From the NCBI RefSeq assembly GCF_000184705.1, contig NC_014831.1, positions 248,001 through 312,000 on the forward strand: 64,000 nucleotides of DNA, given 5' to 3'. The notes under the pieces were generated by a model. The model searched no databases. It saw only the letters and a list, made by a program, of their open reading frames with translations, and was not told the DNA's origin. The translations under genes and the position numbers were made by a program. This DNA is from Thermaerobacter marianensis DSM 12885. Lineage in GTDB: Bacteria; Bacillota; Sulfobacillia; Thermaerobacterales; Thermaerobacteraceae. This document shows positions 58,659-64,000 of the stretch, one piece after another (the stretch's first letter is position 1; each line of letters starts with the position of its first letter).

Positions 58659-59660
58659 GTGGCGCGACCGGAAGCGGAACTTTTGCGCATTGCCGACATG
58701 GCCGCCCTGGAGCAGGTGGTCAAGGGCTGCACCGCGTGCCGCCTGCGGGCGGGCTGCCGCGGCGTCGTCTTCGGCGACGGCAACCCGGCGGCCCGGCTGA
58801 TGCTCATCGGCGAGGGGCCGGGGGCCGACGAGGACCGGCTGGGCCGCCCCTTCGTCGGCCGGGCGGGCCAGCTGCTGGACCGCATCCTGGCCGCCTGCGG
58901 GTTCGACCGCCAGCGCCACGTCTACATCGCCAACGTGGTGAAGTGCCGCCCGCCGGGCAACCGCACGCCCACGCCGGACGAGCGGGCCGCGTGCCTGCCC
59001 AACCTGCGGGCCCAGATGCGGCTGGTCAACCCGGTCATCGTGGTGCTGCTGGGGTCCACGGCCCTGCAGGCGCTGATCGATCCGGCGGCCCGCATCACCC
59101 GCTGGCGGGGCCAGTGGATCCACCGCGACGGGGTCTGGTACATGCCCACCTACCACCCCGCCGCCCTGTTGCGCAACCCGAGCCTGAAGCGGGACTGCTG
59201 GCATGACTTCAAAAAGGTCATCGATAAGTACCGGGAGCTGGTGGATCCGTACCACGTGGCGCCCCACCACCCGCCCGAGGCGGCGGAGGAACCGGCCGGT
59301 GGCGGCGCACCGGCGGCAGCCCCCGGCGGGCGGGCCGTGGCCGGGGAGCCGGCGGCCGGGGCCGGCGGCCGGGGGCCCGGCGCGGGGGCGGCCGTCGAGG
59401 CGCGGGCGGAGGCCGCGGCGGCGGCGGAACCGGCCGGGGTAGAACCGGCCCCGGCGACACCGGCCCCGGTGGAACGCGCCGCGCCCGGCGCCGGCGGTCC
59501 CGGTGGCACGGGTCCCGGTGAAGCCAACGCCGCCCCGCCCGGCGTGCAGCTGACCCTGTTCGACTTCGACCCGGACGGCGGCCCGGTGGGGCGCCGGGGC
59601 CGCCACCGGGGCCGACGCCATGCAGGGGACCTGCAGCCCTGGGAGGGAGGGGCATGGTGA
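58659..59660 (+). CDS. udg: Family 4 uracil-DNA glycosylase with [4Fe-4S] cluster
   Basis: This thermophile-type UDG removes uracil from DNA. The cluster cysteines are visible as C24-x2-C27 ([10 protein letters not shown]) and a second pair 16 residues apart ([20 protein letters not shown]). Motif A reads [20 protein letters not shown] and the late motif [17 protein letters not shown]. After about residue 205 there is a 120-residue Ala/Gly/Pro/Glu-rich tail not found in the family. GTG 58659 follows GAAGGAGGCG. The stop overlaps the tsaE ATG by seven bases. Confidence 0.93.
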   Translation: MARPEAELLRIADMAALEQVVKGCTACRLRAGCRGVVFGDGNPAARLMLIGEGPGADEDRLGRPFVGRAGQLLDRILAACGFDRQRHVYIANVVKCRPPGNRTPTPDERAACLPNLRAQMRLVNPVIVVLLGSTALQALIDPAARITRWRGQWIHRDGVWYMPTYHPAALLRNPSLKRDCWHDFKKVIDKYRELVDPYHVAPHHPPEAAEEPAGGGAPAAAPGGRAVAGEPAAGAGGRGPGAGAAVEARAEAAAAAEPAGVEPAPATPAPVERAAPGAGGPGGTGPGEANAAPPGVQLTLFDFDPDGGPVGRRGRHRGRRHAGDLQPWEGGAW

Positions 59661-60247
59661 CGGTCGCCTGGACGGCCCGGATCCCGTCGGCTGAAGCCAT
59701 GGAGCGACTCGGGGAACGGCTGGCCGCGGCCCTGCAGCCGGGGGACTGGATCGCCCTGACCGGGCCCCTGGGCGCGGGCAAGACCACCCTGGTGCGGGGG
59801 CTGGCGCGGGGCCTGGGGTTCCGGGGGCGGGTCGCCAGTCCCACCTTCACCCTGGTCCACGTGTACCGGGGCCGGCTGCCCCTCTACCACCTGGACCTGT
59901 ACCGGCTGGAAGGCGAAGACGCCCTGCGGGACGTGGTCGACCCCGGCGAGATGGAGGCGGCGGGGGCGGTGGTGGTGGAGTGGGCCGACCGGGCGCCGCG
60001 GTGGATCCCTGCCGACGCCCTGTGGCTGGACCTGGCTGTGGACCCGGCAGGGGACGGCCGCCGCGTGGCGGCCCGGGCGGGAGGGGACCGCGCCCGGCGG
60101 CTGGCGGCCCACCTCGCCCACCGGGCGGATCCGGCGGTGGAGCCTGCGGCGGGGGCGATCCCTGCGGGTCCTGGTGCGGCGGGCCCGGGCAGCCCCGGCG
60201 GGGAAGCCGGCCGGCCGGCGACGGGAAAGGACGAGGGTAGGCGGTGA
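59654..60247 (+). CDS. tsaE: tRNA threonylcarbamoyladenosine biosynthesis ATPase TsaE
   Basis: TsaE is the ATPase that resets the TsaB-TsaD complex in t6A37 tRNA modification. Walker A is ALTGPLGAGKTTLVRGLARG; then VASPTFTLVHVYRGRLPLYH, LDLYRLEGEDALRDVVDPGE and VVVEWADRAPRWIP are typical. The C-terminal 55 residues are Gly/Ala-rich. Start and stop overlap the neighbouring genes (ATG inside udg, ATGA-type overlap with tsaB), so the group udg-tsaE-tsaB is translationally coupled. Confidence 0.94.
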   Translation: MVTVAWTARIPSAEAMERLGERLAAALQPGDWIALTGPLGAGKTTLVRGLARGLGFRGRVASPTFTLVHVYRGRLPLYHLDLYRLEGEDALRDVVDPGEMEAAGAVVVEWADRAPRWIPADALWLDLAVDPAGDGRRVAARAGGDRARRLAAHLAHRADPAVEPAAGAIPAGPGAAGPGSPGGEAGRPATGKDEGRR

Positions 60248-61206
60248 CCTGGATCCTCGGCATCGATACGTCGGGCCCGCGCTGCGGCGTGGCCCTGCTG
60301 AAGGACGGCGAGCCCGCCGGCGCGGAGGAACTGGCGGCTCCCGGCACCAACCGGGCCCTGATGCCGGCGGTGGACCGGCTGTGCCGGCGGGCCGGCATCG
60401 GCCCCCGGCAACTGGACGGGATCGCCGTGGCCCTGGGGCCGGGCTCCTTTACGGGGCTGCGGATCGGGCTGGCGGCCGCCAAGGGCCTGGCCCTGGGCCT
60501 CGGCCGGCCCCTGGCGGGGGTGGGAACCCTGGATGCCGTGGTCTTCGCCGCCGCCGGCCCGGCGGGGGACGCGGCCACGGGGACGGCCGGCGGGGGAGCG
60601 GAGGGCGGCGGAGCCGGACCGTGGCAAGGCTGGCTGGTGGCGCGCCCCGCCCGCCGGGGCGAGTTCTACGCGGCAGCCTACGACGGCCCGGGCCGGCGCC
60701 TCTGGGGGCCGGACCTGGTGGCCGCGGCCGCCCTGGCCGAGGCGGTCCGGCGGCCGGGCGGGCCGGTTCGTCCCCCTGCCGGGGAAGGGGCGGGGCGCAG
60801 CGCCGAGGGAGCGCCCGGGGACTGCGGCCCGGGGCCTGCCCTGGCCGGGAGGGGGGCGGCGGCCGCCGCTCCCGCCGCCGGCGCGCGTGCCGCTGGTGCT
60901 TCCACCGCAAGCAGTGGACCCGGCGCCACCGTTGGATGGTGGGCCGTCGTCGTCGACCCTCAACATGCGGCCGCCCTCGGCCTTTCGCCGGAGGAAGCGG
61001 GTGTGGAGGGTGAGGCGGCGGCCGGTCAATCCTTGCACCGAAGGGGGCCTGCCGTCGCCCTCGTGCCCGATCCCGGCGCCGTGCCCGTAGCGGTCGCCCG
61101 GCTGGCCCTGCCCCGCCTGGCGGCCGGCGGCGACGACCCGGCCACCCTGGCACCCCTCTACCTGCCCGCCGGTTCCACGTTCCGGCCGTATCCGGGTGCA
61201 GGTTAG
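60244..61206 (+). CDS. tsaB: tRNA threonylcarbamoyladenosine biosynthesis protein TsaB
   Basis: TsaB is the inactive ASKHA-fold scaffold that dimerises with TsaD. ILGIDTSGPRCGVALLKDGE, TNRALMPAVDRLCRRAGIG, and GIAVALGPGSFTGLRIGLAA AKGLALG are diagnostic. The second half is diluted by two Gly/Ala/Pro inserts (about 100-125 and 170-235), so the length is 320 rather than about 230. GTG 60244 overlaps the tsaE stop. An A+T-rich hairpin separates it from rimI. Confidence 0.92.
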   Translation: MTWILGIDTSGPRCGVALLKDGEPAGAEELAAPGTNRALMPAVDRLCRRAGIGPRQLDGIAVALGPGSFTGLRIGLAAAKGLALGLGRPLAGVGTLDAVVFAAAGPAGDAATGTAGGGAEGGGAGPWQGWLVARPARRGEFYAAAYDGPGRRLWGPDLVAAAALAEAVRRPGGPVRPPAGEGAGRSAEGAPGDCGPGPALAGRGAAAAAPAAGARAAGASTASSGPGATVGWWAVVVDPQHAAALGLSPEEAGVEGEAAAGQSLHRRGPAVALVPDPGAVPVAVARLALPRLAAGGDDPATLAPLYLPAGSTFRPYPGAG

Positions 61207-61209
61207 GGT

Positions 61210-61248
61210 GCAAGTTCGAGATGAATCGAGATGATATGATGAACTTGC
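61210..61248 (+). repeat. A+T-rich inverted repeat between tsaB and rimI
   Basis: GCAAGTTC (61210-61217) and GAACTTGC (61241-61248) form an 8-bp stem around 23 bases that hold two CGAGATGA copies and a TATGAT hexamer. It stands out against the surrounding GC-rich DNA and lies 20 bases before the rimI start. It may be an internal promoter/operator or processing site. Confidence 0.5.
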
Positions 61249-61267
61249 GCCGCGGGAGGTGAGCGGG

Positions 61268-62023
61268 GTGGCCCTTTCCCACGACGTGCAGTCGCAGCCG
61301 GGCGAGATCCGCATCGAGCCCATGACGCCGGGCGACCTGCCCCTGGTGCTGGCCATCGAGCGCCGCTCCTTCCCCACGCCCTGGTCGGAGCGGGCCTTCG
61401 TCGGCGAGCTGCGGGACAACCTGTACGCCGACTACATCGTGGCCCGCCACGACGGCCGGGTGGTGGGCTATGCCGGCATGTGGTGCATCCTCGACGAGGC
61501 CCACGTGACCACCATCGCCGTCGATCCGGACTTCCGCGGCCGCGGCGTGGGCGACCGGCTGCTCACCGCCCTGGAGGAACGGGCCCTGCGGTACGGTTGC
61601 CGGCGCATGACCTTGGAGGTCCGGGTGAGCAACCACGTGGCCCAGCGCCTCTACCGCCGCCACGGCTTCCGCCCCTGCGGGATCCGGCGGGGGTATTACG
61701 TCGACAACGGCGAGGACGCCATCATCATGTGGCGCGATCGCCTGGACCCGCCGGGACCCGTGGCGACGGAAGAACCCGGCCCGGACGGCACGGCGGCCCC
61801 CCCGGCGGGCGCCGGGGCAAGTGGCGGCACCGCCGGCGCTGGGGCCCTGAGCTCGGCGGCCCCGGCCGCGCCCGCGGCGGGCGGTTCCGCTCCGGCGGCC
61901 GGATCGGCCGCCGGTTCATCCGCCGGCGCGGGCAGCGGGACGGGGACGGCCGGGGCGGGCGGACCTGCCGGCCCGGCAGGGACGGAGACGGGCGGCGTGC
62001 CCGCCGGGAGCGAGGCACCGTGA
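61268..62023 (+). CDS. rimI: Ribosomal-protein-S18-alanine N-acetyltransferase RimI-like
   Basis: This is a GNAT fold acetyltransferase: IRIEPMTPGDLPLVLAIERR, SFPTPWSERAFVGELRDNL, motif A VTTIAVDPDFRGRGVGDRLL, EVRVSNHVAQRLYRRHGFRP and RRGYYVDNGEDAIIMWRDRL. RimI acetylates the N-terminus of S18; in this gene order it is the ydiD position between tsaB and tsaD. GTG 61268 has GGGAGGTGA eight bases ahead; GTG 61259 is the outer alternative. The C-terminal 95 residues are an Ala/Gly/Pro tail. Its stop overlaps tsaD (GTGA). Confidence 0.92.
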   Translation: MALSHDVQSQPGEIRIEPMTPGDLPLVLAIERRSFPTPWSERAFVGELRDNLYADYIVARHDGRVVGYAGMWCILDEAHVTTIAVDPDFRGRGVGDRLLTALEERALRYGCRRMTLEVRVSNHVAQRLYRRHGFRPCGIRRGYYVDNGEDAIIMWRDRLDPPGPVATEEPGPDGTAAPPAGAGASGGTAGAGALSSAAPAAPAAGGSAPAAGSAAGSSAGAGSGTGTAGAGGPAGPAGTETGGVPAGSEAP

Positions 62024-63081
62024 GCCGTCCCCACCTCACCCTGGGCATCGAGACCAGCTGCGACGAGACCAGCTTCGCCGTGGTGGCCGGGGGCCGCCGC
62101 ATCCTGGCCAACGTGGTCCTGAGCCAGACGGGTGAGCACCGGCGCTACGGGGGCGTCGTGCCCGAACTGGCCTCCCGCCGCCACGTCACCAACGCCGTGC
62201 CCCTGCTGCAGGCGGCCTTGGCCGAGGCGGGCATCGGTTTGGGGGATCTGGACCTCATCGCCGTCACCCGCGGTCCGGGGCTGGTGGGCGCGCTGCTGGT
62301 GGGCGTCTCCCTGGCCAAGGCGCTGGCCTGGGCCCTGGACAAGCCCCTGGTGGGCGTGCACCACCTGGCGGGCCACGTCTACGCCAACTTTCTGGCCCCG
62401 CCGGGCGGTGATACGGCGCCCGAGCCCCGCTACCCCGCCGTGACCCTGGTGGTCTCGGGCGGCCACACGGACCTGTTTCACCTCGAGGCGGGGGGCGGCT
62501 TGCGGTGGCTGGGAGGCACCCGGGACGATGCCGCCGGCGAGGCCTTCGACAAGGTGGCCCGGGAACTGGGGCTGGGGTACCCCGGCGGGCCGGTCATCGA
62601 CCGGCTGGCGGCGCAAGGGGATCCGGGAGCCTTCGCCTTTCCCCGCGCCATGCTGGACGACGACACCCTGGACTTCAGTTTCAGCGGGCTGAAGACGGCG
62701 GTGCTGTACGAGCTGGAGCGGCGCGGCTGGCGGGACCCGGACCGGCGTGCGGAACTGGAGGCCCACCTCCCCGACCTGGCCGCCAGCTTCCAACAGGCGG
62801 TGGTGGACGTGCTGGTGGCCAAGACCCTGCGGGCGGCCCGGCAGGTGGGGGCACGGCAGATCTACCTGGCGGGCGGGGTGGCGGCCAACCGCCGCTTGCG
62901 CCATGACCTGGGGGTCGCCGCCGCCGCGGCGGGTCTCGACCTGGCCTACCCGCCGCCCGTCCTCTGCACCGACAACGGCGCCATGATCGCGGCGGCCGGT
63001 TTCGCCGCCTGGCAGCGCGGCCGCCGGGACGGCCTCGACCTGGACGTCGATCCCGATCCGCCCCTGGACGAATGGTTTTAG
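62020..63081 (+). CDS. tsaD: tRNA N6-adenosine threonylcarbamoyltransferase TsaD
   Basis: TsaD transfers threonylcarbamoyl to A37 of ANN-decoding tRNAs. TLGIETSCDETSFAVVAGGR, GGVVPELASRRHVTNAVPLL, VTRGPGLVGALLVGVSLAKA, the iron-binding GVHHLAGHVYANFLAPPGG, VTLVVSGGHTDLFHLE, DFSFSGLKTAVLYELE and LAGGVAANRRLRHDLGVAAA are all present, with the C-terminal metal Asp in CTDNGAMIAAAGF. Length 353 is typical. The start is GTG 62020 overlapping rimI. Confidence 0.96.
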   Translation: MSRPHLTLGIETSCDETSFAVVAGGRRILANVVLSQTGEHRRYGGVVPELASRRHVTNAVPLLQAALAEAGIGLGDLDLIAVTRGPGLVGALLVGVSLAKALAWALDKPLVGVHHLAGHVYANFLAPPGGDTAPEPRYPAVTLVVSGGHTDLFHLEAGGGLRWLGGTRDDAAGEAFDKVARELGLGYPGGPVIDRLAAQGDPGAFAFPRAMLDDDTLDFSFSGLKTAVLYELERRGWRDPDRRAELEAHLPDLAASFQQAVVDVLVAKTLRAARQVGARQIYLAGGVAANRRLRHDLGVAAAAAGLDLAYPPPVLCTDNGAMIAAAGFAAWQRGRRDGLDLDVDPDPPLDEWF

Positions 63082-63141
63082 GGGTCGTGGCGCGTGGTCG
63101 TACACGTGAAGGCGTGGGGTCGTGATGGGGGAGGGGAGGCC

Positions 63142-63942
63142 ATGGGGGCAGCAGGGGACGGCCGGGAGCACGCCCATCCCGAGGTGGGTGGCCGGCCGCG
63201 GCCAGGTCCGGCGCCGGCGCCGGCCATCCCGGGGGGGCCGGGGCACGGGCGTCCGGCCCACCATGGCGCGGAGACGTCCCGGGAACGGCGGCACGACGCA
63301 CCCCATGGGTGTCGCGGCGGTGCCTCCTCCGGGTGGTGGCCGCTGGAGGAGCCTGCCGGGTCCCAGGCCCGGGCGGCCGCTGACGGGCAGGAAGCAGCAC
63401 GGCGCCCGGCCGGTTCGTCCGGCGAGACGGCCGCGGGCTGGCATGCGGTACCGCGCCAGGAGCGGCTGCAGCGGCATCCCGTGCCGCCGGGGCGCAACTC
63501 CCTGCACTACTGGCGCCAGGCCAAGAGCCTGCCCCGGGTGGCGTGGAACTTCTTCGTGATCTCCCTATGCCGGGTGCTGCCCTGGTTCGGGGTGAAGAAC
63601 TTCCTCTACCGGCGCCTCGGCATGAAGGTGGGCCGGGATGTGGCCTTCGGCCTCATGGCGATGGTCGACATTTTCTGGCCCGAGCTGATCCAGGTGGGCG
63701 ACAACAGCATCATCGGCTACAACACCGTGCTGCTGGCCCACGAATTCCTCATCGACGAGTACCGCACGGGCCCCGTGGTCATCGGCCGCAACGTGATGAT
63801 CGGCGCCAACTGCACGGTGCTGCCCGGCGTGGTCATCGGGGACGGCGCCGTGGTGTCGGCCCACTCCCTGGTCAACGCCGACGTGCCGCCCGGGGCGGTG
63901 GTGGGGGGCGTTCCCGCCCGGCCCCTCGGCCGGCGCCCTTGA
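63142..63942 (+). CDS. Hexapeptide-repeat (left-handed beta-helix) acyltransferase
   Basis: After about 115 low-complexity residues the conserved part begins (NSLHYWRQAKSLPRVAWNFF), with an amphipathic segment (FVISLCRVLPWFGVKNFLYR). It is followed by beta-helix hexapeptide repeats: MKVGRDVAFGLMAMVDIFWP, IQVGDNSIIGYNTVLLAHEF, GPVVIGRNVMIGANCTVLPG and VVIGDGAVVSAHSLVNADVP. It ends PPGAVVGGVPARPLG as in O-acetyltransferases. The substrate is unknown. ATG 63142 directly follows GGGGAGGGGAGG; the true start may be further in. One 13-bp motif copy (63408-63420) lies in the low-complexity N-terminus. Bases 63943-64000 show no feature. Confidence 0.75.
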   Translation: MGAAGDGREHAHPEVGGRPRPGPAPAPAIPGGPGHGRPAHHGAETSRERRHDAPHGCRGGASSGWWPLEEPAGSQARAAADGQEAARRPAGSSGETAAGWHAVPRQERLQRHPVPPGRNSLHYWRQAKSLPRVAWNFFVISLCRVLPWFGVKNFLYRRLGMKVGRDVAFGLMAMVDIFWPELIQVGDNSIIGYNTVLLAHEFLIDEYRTGPVVIGRNVMIGANCTVLPGVVIGDGAVVSAHSLVNADVPPGAVVGGVPARPLGRRP

Positions 63943-64000
63943 GGCGCGCCGGGTGCGAATGTTTTCCAGCAGCGGGCCCCAACCTAGCCCTGAGGGGCCG

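Noticed and set aside
1-64000. CRISPR arrays, tRNA or rRNA genes, insertion sequences
   Set aside because: No regularly spaced direct repeats with unique spacers, no cloverleaf-like sequences and no transposase motifs were seen. The only tandem repeats are the short ones listed.

Overview
The window is chromosomal DNA of very high G+C content, roughly 70-75% by eye, with dense, mostly operonic coding. Gene content and order point to a high-GC, probably thermophilic and aerobic Firmicute of the Thermaerobacter type. The evidence is: the rapZ-yvcK-whiA cluster, Rex, the cdaA-cdaR-glmM cluster, a glmS ribozyme ahead of glmS, the acpS-nnr-alr-antitoxin-endoA order, the tsaE-tsaB-rimI-tsaD order, and a ba3-type cytochrome oxidase. 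The genus is inferred from style and synteny, not proven. Many conserved enzymes carry long Gly/Ala/Pro-rich inserts or tails that their families normally lack.

Layout. 1-5.5 kb: 3' end of uvrC, a degenerate TPP-enzyme-like protein, a membrane/spermidine-synthase fusion bracketed by 20-bp repeats, and a small YvlD-type membrane protein. 5.6-16.3 kb (minus strand): a complete shikimate operon aroH-aroF-tyrA-aroA-aroE-aroC-aroKB(fused)-aroQ. It is preceded by a leader with its own promoter-like sequence, an intrinsic terminator and UAG-rich repeats, and upstream of that lies a HutP-family RNA-binding antiterminator gene. 16.4-21.8 kb: an unrecognised protein, mgtE, a 2-hydroxyacid dehydrogenase, an AbrB-like/Doc toxin-antitoxin pair and a small membrane protein. 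21.8-28.1 kb: a decayed EEP-phosphatase fragment, then rapZ-yvcK-whiA, a polyprenyl diphosphate synthase and rex. 28.3-34.5 kb: cdaA-cdaR-glmM and ribozyme-controlled glmS, linking c-di-AMP synthesis to cell-wall amino-sugar supply. 34.9-40.7 kb: chrA, then a GntR-controlled nucleoside salvage operon (nucleoside hydrolase, ribokinase, DeoC). 41-44 kb: an MBL-fold hydrolase, an M29 aminopeptidase and a methyltransferase.

44.2-49.9 kb is a sulfur/redox island. An ArsR-type regulator gene, a DUF302 gene and a protein disulfide oxidoreductase gene run leftward. Divergently, rhodanese, rhodanese-MBL (persulfide dioxygenase-like), TusA-rhodanese, DsrE and TauE genes run rightward to a canonical terminator. 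The disulfide oxidoreductase frame is interrupted by a UGA exactly where the first cysteine of its second CxxC motif belongs, and a SECIS-like hairpin follows at the spacing known from E. coli fdhF. It is therefore most likely a selenoprotein. A ba3 oxidase operon (subunits IIa, II, I) follows at 50.1-52.5 kb.

52.8-64 kb: acpS-nnr-alr, an unusual MazE/EndoAI-like partner lacking a DNA-binding domain followed by EndoA/MazF, an asparaginase, a family-4 uracil-DNA glycosylase, the tRNA t6A genes tsaE-tsaB-rimI-tsaD, and a hexapeptide-repeat acyltransferase. A 13-bp motif, GGCCGGTTCGTCC, recurs in both orientations across the whole window. No tRNA, rRNA, CRISPR array or insertion sequence was seen.
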